Shown here one piece after another: positions 1 through 7,308 of a DNA stretch of 64,000 nucleotides. Origin of the DNA: Bog-473 sp963807675 (GTDB taxonomy: Bacteria > Actinomycetota > Acidimicrobiia > Acidimicrobiales > RAAP-2); NCBI GenBank assembly GCA_963807675.1, contig CAWECP010000012.1, positions 1,302,001-1,366,000 of the forward strand, read 5' to 3'. The position numbers and the translations under genes are program-made. Every line of letters begins with the position of its first letter. Position 1 is the stretch's first letter. The notes beneath the pieces are model-generated. The model was given only the letters and a program-made list of their open reading frames with translations, had not been told where the DNA came from and searched no databases.

Positions 1-1
1 C

Positions 2-118
2 GGGTACTACTTCGTCGCCTCCGACGGTGGCGTCTTCGCCTACCCGCCCTCGCTGCCGTTCCTCGGCTCCATGGGGGGCAAGCCGCTCAACGCCCCCATC
101 GTCGGCATGGCCACCTAG
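2..118 (+). CDS. C-terminal fragment of a GYxFVASDGG repeat protein (cut by window edge)
   Basis: The last 38 codons of a gene that begins outside the window. The peptide starts GYYFVASDGGVFAYP and ends NAPIVGMAT. This matches the repeat unit GYWLVASDGGIFxFGDAxFxGSxGGxxLNxPIVGMA seen in tandem in secreted or surface proteins of Acidimicrobiia and related actinobacteria, where it probably forms a beta-propeller-like fold. Only one unit is visible, so the N-terminal domains and the function are unknown. The gene ends on the last residues of a unit, as such proteins usually do. The family assignment is from memory of the repeat, not a search. Confidence 0.7.
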   Translation, partial: GYYFVASDGGVFAYPPSLPFLGSMGGKPLNAPIVGMAT

Positions 119-239
119 TGCCGAGTTGACCAACGCTTTCGGCATCTGCCCGGCGGAATCGCGACGTCACCAATTGGCGTTTGGGGTCGGCCGGGCTGCG
201 CCGTCGCCGGCAGCAGGCATGGCCCGGTGACGGCGCGGT

Positions 240-256
240 GCCGGTTCGCAACCGGC
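240..256. terminator. 7-bp hairpin between convergent genes
   Basis: Perfect inverted repeat GCCGGTT-CGC-AACCGGC between the 3' ends of the repeat protein (+) and the small membrane peptide (-). There is no T-run. It probably acts as a bidirectional terminator. Confidence 0.45.
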
Positions 257-266
257 CGTCAGGTGC

Positions 267-377
267 TCAGTCGACCTTGTTGAACCGCTCCGGTCCCACC
301 CGGACGGCTATGGCGATGACGATTAGTACGAAGGCTGATGTAGCAAGGACGGTAATCAGACTGGCGGTGGAGCTCAC
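267..377 (-). CDS. 36-residue single-pass membrane peptide
   Basis: A short reading frame: GTG start at 377, TGA at 267, 36 residues. It has a short polar N-terminus, one hydrophobic helix of about 20 residues (LITVLATSAFVLIVIAIAV) and a positively charged tail RVGPERFNKVD. A strong Shine-Dalgarno GAGGAGGA (381-388) lies 3 nt before the GTG, which is good evidence that it is translated. Size and topology (N-out or N-in undetermined) resemble small accessory subunits of membrane complexes such as KdpF or CydX, but I see no diagnostic motif and no partner gene nearby. It stands alone, convergent to the repeat protein and divergent from the nitroreductase. Function unknown. Confidence 0.6.
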   Translation of the reverse strand: MSSTASLITVLATSAFVLIVIAIAVRVGPERFNKVD

Positions 378-585
378 GGTTCCTCCTCTGTAACTGGCCG
401 AGGCCGCACTGACGCGCGGTGCCGCAAATGACTGTGGACCCACGCGGGGGTGGGCGTCAAGGAGTTCCGCCGATGCCGACAGGAGGGGCTCCTACCGGCG
501 GCAATGTGCGGGGACGTCTAGCTCCGTGCGACTGACGTGTGGTCGAAGGCGTCACGCTCTTAATTGGTCCCGGATCGGTACTGGG

Positions 586-591
586 TAACCT
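586..591 (+). promoter_or_regulatory. -10 element TAACCT, leaderless start
   Basis: TAACCT lies 6 nt before the GTG of the nitroreductase at 598. Transcription would start at or next to the start codon, and no Shine-Dalgarno is present. Confidence 0.5.
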
Positions 592-597
592 CGTCGC

Positions 598-1113
598 GTG
601 GAGACATGGGACGCGATAAGAGCTCGCCGCGATGTCCGTTCCTACGACGATCGCTCCATAGCTCCGGAGCACCTCGATCGAATCCTCGAAGCCGGGCGAC
701 GCGCGCCTTCGGCGTCAAATCGTCAGAAGTGGGACTTTGTCCTCGTGACAGATCCGGGTCAGCTGCAAGAGCTTTCAACGGTTTGGGTAGGTGCCCGACA
801 CCTCGCAACGGCGAAGGCCGCGATTGTCCTGGTTCTGCCCGAGCCCGAGTCCGAGCGCTACCGGACGATTGATCAGTATGACTTGGGACAGGCGACCATG
901 TCGATGCTGTTGGCCGCCACCGACCTGGGTATCGGCAGTGGACATTCTGCGATCGGTGACCAGGAGGCCTGCAGACGTATTCTCGACACACCGGCAGATC
1001 ACCTCTGCGCCTACATGATTGCCCTCGGCTATCCGGCCGACCATCCCCTCAGGCCGATGACGAAGATAGACCGACGACCCTTTGACCAGGTGGTGCATCG
1101 CGACAAGTGGTGA
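598..1113 (+). CDS. Nitroreductase family FMN oxidoreductase
   Basis: 171 residues. The N-terminal RRDVRSYDD and the GRRAPSASNRQKWDFV block are the FMN-phosphate and isoalloxazine contacts of the nitroreductase/NADH dehydrogenase fold; the central DLGQATMSMLLAATDLGIGSG helix and C-terminal ALGYPADHP strand complete it. Members are FMN-binding homodimers that use NAD(P)H to reduce nitro groups, quinones or flavins; the substrate cannot be read here. The length fits the compact subfamily of about 170 residues. The GTG at 598 is chosen because a TAACCT -10 element sits 6 nt upstream and no Shine-Dalgarno exists. A truncated VOC fragment follows 8 nt downstream, so the gene may once have had a different 3' neighbour. 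Confidence 0.85.
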   Translation: METWDAIRARRDVRSYDDRSIAPEHLDRILEAGRRAPSASNRQKWDFVLVTDPGQLQELSTVWVGARHLATAKAAIVLVLPEPESERYRTIDQYDLGQATMSMLLAATDLGIGSGHSAIGDQEACRRILDTPADHLCAYMIALGYPADHPLRPMTKIDRRPFDQVVHRDKW

Positions 1114-1120
1114 CGCAGCA

Positions 1121-1315
1121 CGGTGGCCCGACCCCACGTGGCCTCAACAATTTCACCTCGATGTGATGGTGGATGACCAAGCCGAAGCGGCCGGCACGGT
1201 GCTTCAATTGGGGGCGCAGCGGCTTCCGAGTGGCGATGACGTTTTCGCCGATCCTGCTGGTCATCCCTTCTGCCTTATCCGCCGACCTTCGTGGGCACCA
1301 CCGATCGCTGAGTAG
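1121..1315 (+). pseudogene. N-terminally truncated VOC/glyoxalase-like remnant
   Basis: An open frame beginning right after the nitroreductase encodes only the C-terminal half of a glyoxalase-like (VOC) domain: DPTWPQQFHLDVMVDD, then the conserved end DPAGHPFCLI and the tail RRPSWAPPIAE. The usual first beta-alpha-beta-beta-beta module is missing and no plausible start or Shine-Dalgarno precedes the homologous part. I read it as the remainder of a VOC gene whose 5' half was deleted when this junction formed. A short translated product from the ATG at 1082, which overlaps the nitroreductase, is possible but would carry an unrelated N-terminus. Confidence 0.6.
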
Positions 1316-1379
1316 TCGAGGGGCCGAAGCGGCTCCGGACCGATGCTCCGGGGGCATCCCCGGGACGATCCCTGGCAGC

Positions 1380-1982
1380 ATGACGTCCATGCCGCGTCCA
1401 CCCCACGACTTCGATGCCATCTACGCGGCCGGCAGCCCACCGTGGGACGTCGGGCGACCCCAGCCGGCTTTCGAGCGCCTGGCCACGACTGGGGACCTGG
1501 TCGGCCGAGTGCTCGACGTCGGTTGTGGCACCGGTGAGCACGCTCTCATGGCGGCCTCACTGGGCTACGAAGCGGTCGGGGTCGACCTGTCGGTACGGGC
1601 CATCGAGCTGGCCAAGACGAAGGCGATCGAACGAGGAGTAGACGTGCGCTTCGTCGTTGCAGATGCCCTTCGCCTCGTTGATCTCGGCGAGCAGTTCGAC
1701 ACCGTGCTCGACTGCGGGCTCTTCCACATCCTCGATGACGGCGAGCGCGAGCGCTACGTCGGCAGCCTGGCTGAAGCGGTCCCGCCGGGCGGTCGCTTTC
1801 ACATGCTCTGCTTCAGCGACCGCCAGCCAGGTGATTGGGGGCCACGTCGGGTGACGCAGGACGAAATTCGGGTCGCGTTTTCCGTGGGATGGGACATCGA
1901 ATCAATCGAGTCCGCTGTCATCGTGCTCACCTTCGACCCCGCAGGAGCCCAGGCCTGGCAGGTAGCGGCCACCCACACGTAG
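1380..1982 (+). CDS. Class I SAM-dependent methyltransferase
   Basis: 200 residues from ATG 1380. Motif I LDVGCGTG (residues 45-52) binds S-adenosylmethionine; VDLS after strand 2 and FDTVLDCGLFHIL after strand 4 complete the Rossmann-like fold. The opening PPWDVGRPQPAF is typical of the thiopurine methyltransferase/TehB-like group, small soluble enzymes that methylate thiols, metalloid ions or other small molecules. The substrate cannot be read. The frame is open further upstream (to 1173), but that part overlaps the VOC remnant and reads as non-native, so the first ATG just before the conserved N-terminus is preferred. ATG 1389 is an alternative. Confidence 0.8.
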   Translation: MTSMPRPPHDFDAIYAAGSPPWDVGRPQPAFERLATTGDLVGRVLDVGCGTGEHALMAASLGYEAVGVDLSVRAIELAKTKAIERGVDVRFVVADALRLVDLGEQFDTVLDCGLFHILDDGERERYVGSLAEAVPPGGRFHMLCFSDRQPGDWGPRRVTQDEIRVAFSVGWDIESIESAVIVLTFDPAGAQAWQVAATHT

Positions 1983-2068
1983 CAGCTGACGCGACTGTTT
2001 TCCGTCGGACTCGCGTGTCGGATCTGAGCCGTCGCCAGCAGATTCACCGACAACAGGGAGGGTTTGAC

Positions 2069-2695
2069 GTGGAGATATGGGACGCAGAACGTGACGAGAT
2101 GCTCGATCTCGCCGAGCGACTCGCCGTGCTCGGTGACGAGCAGTGGGACGCTCCTTCCTTGTGCGCCGAATGGCGCATCAGGGACGTGCTCGCCCACATG
2201 ACCGCTGGCGCGGAGGGTGCGTTCGGAGTTGGCGCGATCTTCCGCGGCATGCTCCGCCACGGCTTCAACTACAACCGATGGGTGGCAGCCGATGGGCAAC
2301 GACGCGGTCAGCAGGACCCAGCGGTCGGTTTGAAGGCTCTTCGGAACGCCGCGGCCAACCGCAAAGCCCAGACTGGATCTCGGGCGGTCAGAGGCCTCAT
2401 GCACGTCCTGATCCACGGTCAGGACATGTGCCGACCCCTCGGCATCACACGCGATCTGCCCGAGACGCATCTCGTTCCCGTGGCGGACTTCGTCACGGAC
2501 GACGTGCATCTCTTCGGTGCGAAGAGGCGCATCGCCGGTTTGAAGCTGACGGCCACCGACATGGACTGGTCGCATGGGAACGGACCCGAGGTGACGGGTC
2601 CAGCGGAGGCGCTGGTGATGATGATGGCTGGGCGCTCGGTGGCACTCGACGACCTCTCGGGCGAAGGAAAGGCCTCTCTGGTCACCAGGCGCTAA
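2069..2695 (+). CDS. Maleylpyruvate isomerase family (mycothiol-dependent DinB-like) protein
   Basis: 208 residues. The N-terminal four-helix DinB-like domain carries LAHMTAG with a putative metal ligand His43, followed by the HGQDMCRPLG block that marks the mycothiol-dependent maleylpyruvate isomerase (MDMPI) family. Family members bind a metal and use mycothiol, the actinobacterial thiol, to isomerise or transfer groups. Start GTG 2069 is preceded by GGGAGGG (2057-2063). It could serve gentisate or homogentisate breakdown (the tyrosine operon in this window lacks an isomerase gene), but it is 9 kb from that operon and many paralogues of this family have no known role. Confidence 0.75.
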   Translation: MEIWDAERDEMLDLAERLAVLGDEQWDAPSLCAEWRIRDVLAHMTAGAEGAFGVGAIFRGMLRHGFNYNRWVAADGQRRGQQDPAVGLKALRNAAANRKAQTGSRAVRGLMHVLIHGQDMCRPLGITRDLPETHLVPVADFVTDDVHLFGAKRRIAGLKLTATDMDWSHGNGPEVTGPAEALVMMMAGRSVALDDLSGEGKASLVTRR

Positions 2696-2765
2696 CTCTC
2701 GACAACGCCCGGACGCCGTTCCGGAACAACAGGGAAGTGGTACCCGAGGTGTGATGCGGAGACGC

Positions 2766-2797
2766 TGGACACGTTGTCCATGCGGCACTTGGTGCCG
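2766..2797. terminator. Two adjacent hairpins between convergent genes
   Basis: TGGACA-CGT-TGTCCA (2766-2780) and CGGCAC-TTG-GTGCCG (2783-2797) lie back to back between the ends of the 2069 gene (+) and the 2833 gene (-). Both are perfect 6-bp stems with 3-nt loops, without T-runs. Likely bidirectional terminators. Confidence 0.45.
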
Positions 2798-2832
2798 TGC
2801 GCCCCGAGCGCGGCGGCGGGCACGGTGCGCCG

Positions 2833-4041
2833 TCACGTCTCCGGGTGGAGGATCCCGTCGAGCCAGGCGAACGTGCGGGCGTGGTAGAGCGTGCGGGCGC
2901 CCGCCTCGCAGTGGTCGCCCGCCCCCTCGGCGGCGGTGAAGCGCAGCAGCTCCTTTTCGCAGGTGAGCTCGGCGTAGACGCGCGGGGCGGACTCGGAGAT
3001 GTCGTCGCCCTCGGCGTGGCAGACGAGCGTCGGGCAACGGATGGAGCCGGCGCGGCCCTGCAGGGTGAAGTCGCGTAGCGACCGCAGGTAGTCCAACGGG
3101 TCGTCGACGCCGTGCACGAGCTGGCCTCGCCGGAGCGCCCACCCTCCGGTCGGGTTGGCCGCCAGCGTCTTGAGGATGCGCCGCAGCACGGCGGTCCGGG
3201 CGCCCGAACCGCCGTCGAGCGCGGAGGCCAGCGGCCCCGGGACGCGCTGGCGCGCCGCCGCGAAGAGGTCGTAGGACCCGCAGTCGGCGATGCAGGCGGC
3301 CAGACGGTGCTCGACGCTGGCCGCCCGCGGGGCCAGGTGGGCGCCCAGGCTGAGCCCTATGGCGGCGATGCGCGCCGGGTCGGTGTCGCTCCGCGTGCCC
3401 AGGTAGTCGACCGCCGCCGTGACGACGCGCTCGAAGTCGGACCGCAGGGGCAGCCCGAGGTCCAGCAGCGCGGCACCCTGGCCCGGGCCGTCGAAGGCCA
3501 GCACGTTGTAGCCCCGGGCGAGCGCGGCGACGCCGTTGAAGAAGTAGAGCTCCTCCGCCGTGCCGTCGTAACCACCAACCAGCAGCACGGTGGCGCGCCG
3601 GCGAGGGTCGGCGTCGGGGCGGAAGTGGTAGCCGGGCAGCGGCGTGCCGTCGAAGGGGATGTCGACGATCTCGGGCGGCTGGGCGAACAGCGCGGCGGCC
3701 CGGCGGAAGGCCACGGTCTGCCCGGCGTAGGCGCGCACCAGCCGCTCGTCGGCCGGTGGCGCCAGCAGCATGACGCCGGCCGTGCGGAAGTAGCTCGAGG
3801 CGCGCAAGAAGGCATGCCGCGCCGTCTCGGTGCGGCCGGACTCGAGCGCGCGCTCGGCCAACGTTTGGGTGGCGGCGGCCGTCGACACCCACTCGTTGTG
3901 CCAGCTGTCCAGGTCCGCCCCCTTGATACGCGCCGCCGTGCTCAGGCACTCCCCGACATCGGCACCGCCGTAGGGGGCGCTGCCGACGGTGCGCAGGAGC
4001 TGGGCGTCGAGCAGCTCGTCCTTCAGCGCGAGATGCGTCAT
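2833..4041 (-). CDS. Alpha/beta hydrolase, 2,6-dihydropseudooxynicotine hydrolase-like
   Basis: 402 residues. A helical N-terminal cap (about residues 1-130) precedes an alpha/beta-hydrolase core. The core shows the oxyanion-hole strand TVLLVGGYDG, the nucleophile elbow GLSLGAH (Ser), an acidic residue in CHAEGDD and the catalytic His in GAGDHCEAG. This helical-cap layout is that of C-C bond hydrolases or esterases such as 2,6-dihydropseudooxynicotine hydrolase and fungal polyketide hydrolases; the natural substrate is unknown. The start ATG 4041 gives MTHLALKDELLDAQ. It stands convergent to the DinB-like gene and 71 nt downstream of the lipoprotein gene, on the same strand. Confidence 0.8.
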   Translation of the reverse strand: MTHLALKDELLDAQLLRTVGSAPYGGADVGECLSTAARIKGADLDSWHNEWVSTAAATQTLAERALESGRTETARHAFLRASSYFRTAGVMLLAPPADERLVRAYAGQTVAFRRAAALFAQPPEIVDIPFDGTPLPGYHFRPDADPRRRATVLLVGGYDGTAEELYFFNGVAALARGYNVLAFDGPGQGAALLDLGLPLRSDFERVVTAAVDYLGTRSDTDPARIAAIGLSLGAHLAPRAASVEHRLAACIADCGSYDLFAAARQRVPGPLASALDGGSGARTAVLRRILKTLAANPTGGWALRRGQLVHGVDDPLDYLRSLRDFTLQGRAGSIRCPTLVCHAEGDDISESAPRVYAELTCEKELLRFTAAEGAGDHCEAGARTLYHARTFAWLDGILHPET

Positions 4042-4112
4042 CGTTCACCTCCCGCCCCGGCCCGGGACGGACACCGGGGCGGCGGCATTCTGCCGCGAAC
4101 GGGGCTGTCCGA

Positions 4113-5267
4113 TCAGCCGGAGGTGCCCGAAATGCGGATCAGCGCGAACTGGTCGGTGGACGTGTCCGACGCGATGACGGCCGGGGCGGGCCCGATGAGC
4201 AGCACGGCGGGGCCCACCCCCAGGGCGTTGGCGACGGCGCCCTGGGGGTCGATGCGGTAGACGCAGGACGACGGGGTGTTGGCAGCGGGCGGCGGGCAGG
4301 TGGCGCCACCCGCGGGCTCCAGCGCCAGCGCACCGGCGGACGTGTCGACCACCGTGGTGGTCACCGAGCCACTGAAGGAGGCGACCTCGGCCAGGGTGGA
4401 CCCGTCGTAGGTCGTGTAGGTGGCATCGAGGCCCTGTCCGGCCGGCTCGTCCACCCATACCGTCCCACCGGCCACCGCGTCGACGTACTGCACGCCGCCG
4501 CCGAGCTGCGTCGGCGCGTCGGCCAGCGCGGGTCCGGTGGTGGTGGCGCCGTTGGGCCGCCGCACGCTGAGGCGGTGGTCGGTGCTCTCGTAGTAGATGG
4601 AACCGTCGGACCCCACGACGTCGCCCAGCCCGGTCACCAACAGACGCGGGCCGGCCGAGCTGGCCGGGTTGATGCTGTACACCCGCACCGTGTCACCCTG
4701 CGTGATGGAGACGAACACCGCGCCCGCCGCGGCGGTCATGGCGACCAGGTCGTCGTCGGACGAGTTGGCCACGTGCACGGGCGGCAGGTTCCACTGGGCG
4801 TCCTGGTTCCCGCTGGTGCGGTTGTACGACAGCACGTTGCTGTAGGTGGCCACGTAGAAGTTGGTGCCGTCGGCCGCCAGGGCGGCCACCCCGCTGGGCA
4901 CGTGCTCGGCGATTTCGGCCGGGCCGTCGCCGTCCAACACCCAGGCCACGGTCGTGGTCGGGCTGGTCGGATCCTGGGGCGCCGCGAACACGGCGCCGTC
5001 GGGGCTCTCGGCGGCCGTCACCGCGCCGGCCGAGAAGGGCAGCTCGATGGGCGCGGCGGCCTGGAGCGGGCCCGAGGTCGGCTCGGGCGCCGCCGTGGGC
5101 GGCGGCGTCGGGGCGGCGGTCGTCGTGGTGGTGGAGCCCGTATTCGGGTGGTGCGCCGGCGGCGCGGCGCTCGGCTTCGAAGGGCCGGAGCTGCACGACG
5201 CCAGCGTCACGGCGGCCAGGGCCACCGTGGCTCCCAATTGCAGGCGCCGGAGTCGTGTCCCGCGCAT
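4113..5267 (-). CDS. Secreted lipoprotein with a beta-propeller-like domain
   Basis: 384 residues from ATG 5267. The N-terminus MRGTRLRRLQ followed by a hydrophobic run and LASC is a lipoprotein signal peptide with Cys as the lipidation site. A Thr/Pro-rich linker (TTTTTAAPTPPP) of about 40 residues follows, then a repeat-containing domain with recurring strands such as GVAALAADGTNFYVAT and DDLVAMTAAAGAVFVSI, which suggests a WD40/PQQ-like beta-propeller. No catalytic motif is visible. It would be anchored on the outer face of the cell membrane, perhaps as a binding or scaffolding protein. The gene is divergent from the dienelactone hydrolase, with only 43 bp between the starts. Confidence 0.65.
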   Translation of the reverse strand: MRGTRLRRLQLGATVALAAVTLASCSSGPSKPSAAPPAHHPNTGSTTTTTAAPTPPPTAAPEPTSGPLQAAAPIELPFSAGAVTAAESPDGAVFAAPQDPTSPTTTVAWVLDGDGPAEIAEHVPSGVAALAADGTNFYVATYSNVLSYNRTSGNQDAQWNLPPVHVANSSDDDLVAMTAAAGAVFVSITQGDTVRVYSINPASSAGPRLLVTGLGDVVGSDGSIYYESTDHRLSVRRPNGATTTGPALADAPTQLGGGVQYVDAVAGGTVWVDEPAGQGLDATYTTYDGSTLAEVASFSGSVTTTVVDTSAGALALEPAGGATCPPPAANTPSSCVYRIDPQGAVANALGVGPAVLLIGPAPAVIASDTSTDQFALIRISGTSG

Positions 5268-5297
5268 CCGGCCAGTATGGCCGCGCCCGGCGCACGG

Positions 5298-5303
5298 TAC
5301 GGT
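5298..5303 (+). promoter_or_regulatory. -10 element TACGGT, leaderless start
   Basis: TACGGT ends 7 nt before the ATG at 5311; no Shine-Dalgarno. Confidence 0.5.
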
Positions 5304-5310
5304 TCGCTCC

Positions 5311-6027
5311 ATGGTGACCACGCGCGACATCTCCTACGAGGCCGACGGCCGCACGATGATTGGCACACTGGCGTTGCCGGACGGAACGGACCGGCGTCCC
5401 GGGATCCTGGTGTGCCACGAGGGCCCCGGCCTCGACGACCACGGGCGCGGCATGGCCGTACGCCTGGCCGAGCTGGGGTACGTGGCCTTCGCGCTCGACT
5501 ACCACGGGGACGGGCAGCCGCTGACCGACCGCGAGCAGATGATGGCGCGCATCGGCGAGTTCCGCGACGATCCGTTGCGCGTGCGGGCCATCGGCACCGC
5601 CGGGCTCGACGTCCTGCGCGCCGAGCCGCGCGTCGACCCCGGGCGTCTGGCCGCCATCGGCTTCTGTTTCGGCGGGACCATGTCCTTCGAGCTCGCCCGC
5701 GCCGGGACGGACCTCAAGGCGGCCGTCGGCTTCCACGCCGGCCTGGGCACGGCGCGGCCCGAGGACGCGCGCCACATCACGGGCAAGGTACTGGCCCTCA
5801 TCGGCGCCGACGACCCCATCGTCGACAACGCCCAGCGGCGCGCCTTCGAGGAGGAGATGACCGCCGGTGGCGTCGACTGGCAGCTCTACGTCTACGGCGG
5901 CGCCGAGCACTCGTTCACACGGCCAGGCGCCGAGACCCTCGGCATGCCGGGCATCCGGTACCACGAGGCCACCGACCGGCGCTCCTGGAGGGCCATGCTC
6001 GACCTCTTCGACGAAGTGTTCGCCTGA
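5311..6027 (+). CDS. Dienelactone hydrolase family protein
   Basis: 238 residues. The nucleophile is cysteine in AIGFCFGG (Cys119), with Asp167/168 in LIGADDP and His200 in GGAEHSF, the Cys-Asp-His triad of carboxymethylenebutenolidase-type hydrolases. These enzymes open dienelactones in chlorocatechol breakdown, but most genomic homologues act on unknown esters or lactones. The ATG at 5311 fits the conserved N-terminus (MVTTRDISYEADGRTMIGTL) and the leaderless -10 element upstream. The frame is open for 450 nt further upstream, but that segment is antisense to the lipoprotein and is a shadow. Confidence 0.85.
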   Translation: MVTTRDISYEADGRTMIGTLALPDGTDRRPGILVCHEGPGLDDHGRGMAVRLAELGYVAFALDYHGDGQPLTDREQMMARIGEFRDDPLRVRAIGTAGLDVLRAEPRVDPGRLAAIGFCFGGTMSFELARAGTDLKAAVGFHAGLGTARPEDARHITGKVLALIGADDPIVDNAQRRAFEEEMTAGGVDWQLYVYGGAEHSFTRPGAETLGMPGIRYHEATDRRSWRAMLDLFDEVFA

Positions 6028-6035
6028 GCCGTTTC

Positions 6036-6048
6036 TGACGCCCCGTCA
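6036..6048. promoter_or_regulatory. Palindrome TGACG-CCC-CGTCA overlapping the -35 of the amidohydrolase
   Basis: Perfect inverted repeat (CTGACG...CGTCAG with the flanking pair). CTGACG (6035-6040) also sits 17 bp before the -10 TACGCT, so a bound regulator would cover the -35. The same arms with a 3-nt spacer recur at 21660-21672. Looks like a TetR-type operator; the regulator is unknown. Confidence 0.45.
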
Positions 6049-6057
6049 GGTCCCGGC

Positions 6058-6063
6058 TACGCT
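6058..6063 (+). promoter_or_regulatory. -10 element TACGCT, leaderless start
   Basis: TACGCT ends 8 nt before ATG 6072; -35-like CTGACG at 6035-6040 with a 17-bp spacer. It favours ATG 6072 over ATG 6066. Confidence 0.5.
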
Positions 6064-6071
6064 CGATGCCC

Positions 6072-7274
6072 ATGTCCGAGCCCCTGCCGAAGATCATCTC
6101 GGTCGACGACCACGTCGTCGAGCCGCCCAACGTGTGGCAGGACCGCCTTCCTTCCAAGTACGCCGACGTGGGGCCGCGGGTGGTGCGGGCGCCCATGCCC
6201 GAGGTCGAGTTCCGGGGCGGGTCGCTCAAGGTCAAGCCGGGTTCCGCCGGCGTGCCGGTCGACTGGTGGTACTACGAGGACCTGAAGCGGCCGCTCCTGC
6301 GGGTGGACTCCGCCGTCGGCGTGCCCCGTGAGGAGGTGACCATGAAGGGCGTCACCTACGAGGACATGCGGCCGGGCTCCTACGAGGTCAAGCCACGGCT
6401 CGACGACATGGACGCCAACCACATTGAGGCGGCGCTGTGTTTCCCGACGTTCCCACGCTTCTGCGGGCAGACCTTCACCGAGGCCAAAGACCACGAGCTC
6501 GGCCTGCTCTGTGTCGAGGCCTACAACGACTGGATGGTCGAGGAGTGGTGCGGCGACGCCGGTGGTCGGCTCATCCCGCTCTGCCTCGTCCCGCTGTGGG
6601 ACGCCGAGCTGGCGGCGGCCGAGGTGCGCCGCAACGCCGAGCGCGGTGTCCGGGCCGTGTGTTTCAGCGAGATCCCGCCCTTCCTCGGGCTGCCCTCCGT
6701 GCACGACCCCGACCACTACTGGGACCCCTTCTTCCGGGCCTGCGCCGAGACGCGGACCGTGGTCAACATGCACATCGGGTCGTCGTCGAAGATGCCGTCG
6801 ACGTCGGCCGACGCCCCGCCGGCCGTGGGCTCGACGCTGACCCACACCAACGCGACGTTCTCGCTGGTCGACTACCTCTTCAGCGGTGTCTTCGTGCGCT
6901 TTCCCGACCTGAAGGTGGCCTACTCGGAGGGGCAGATCGGCTGGATCCCCTACATCCTGGAGCGGGCCGACCGGGTGTGGGAGGACAACCGGGGCTGGGG
7001 CGGCGTGGCCGACATCGTGCCCGAGAAGCCGTCGAGCTACTTCAAGAACCACGTATGGGGGTGCTTCTTCGACGACGCGCACGGCCTGAAGTCGGTCGCG
7101 GAGATCGGCGAGGACAACATCACCTACGAGTCCGACTACCCGCACTCGGACTCGACCTGGCCGCGCACGCGCCAGATCGCCGAGGAGCAGATGGCCGACC
7201 TGACCGACGAGCAGCGGCGCAAGATCGTGCGGGGCAATGCGATAAAGCTGTTCGGCCTCGACCTCGCCGCCTGA
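6072..7274 (+). CDS. Amidohydrolase 2 family metal-dependent hydrolase
   Basis: 400 residues. It opens with IISVDDHVVEPPNVWQDRLP, where DDHxxEPP replaces the HxH of classical amidohydrolases; later DANHIEAALCFPTFPRF, VNMHIGSS and TYESDYPHSDSTWP supply the remaining metal and catalytic residues. This is the large actinobacterial clade of the ACMSD-like amidohydrolase_2 family (decarboxylases and hydrolases of aromatic or steroid-like acids). The companion acyl-CoA dehydrogenases downstream suggest a role in degrading a CoA-activated or ring-cleaved substrate, but the substrate cannot be named. The promoter places the start at 6072. All genes to 10522 run in the same direction, so an operon is likely. 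Confidence 0.85.
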   Translation: MSEPLPKIISVDDHVVEPPNVWQDRLPSKYADVGPRVVRAPMPEVEFRGGSLKVKPGSAGVPVDWWYYEDLKRPLLRVDSAVGVPREEVTMKGVTYEDMRPGSYEVKPRLDDMDANHIEAALCFPTFPRFCGQTFTEAKDHELGLLCVEAYNDWMVEEWCGDAGGRLIPLCLVPLWDAELAAAEVRRNAERGVRAVCFSEIPPFLGLPSVHDPDHYWDPFFRACAETRTVVNMHIGSSSKMPSTSADAPPAVGSTLTHTNATFSLVDYLFSGVFVRFPDLKVAYSEGQIGWIPYILERADRVWEDNRGWGGVADIVPEKPSSYFKNHVWGCFFDDAHGLKSVAEIGEDNITYESDYPHSDSTWPRTRQIAEEQMADLTDEQRRKIVRGNAIKLFGLDLAA

Positions 7275-7308
7275 CCGCCGCGCCGAGGCCTCGCCCGGTT
7301 CCCGACCC

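Noticed and set aside
1799..4048. 749-codon open frame antisense to several genes
   Set aside because: Arg/Pro/Gly-rich shadow of the alpha/beta hydrolase in another frame; the real gene at 2833-4041 shows all catalytic motifs.
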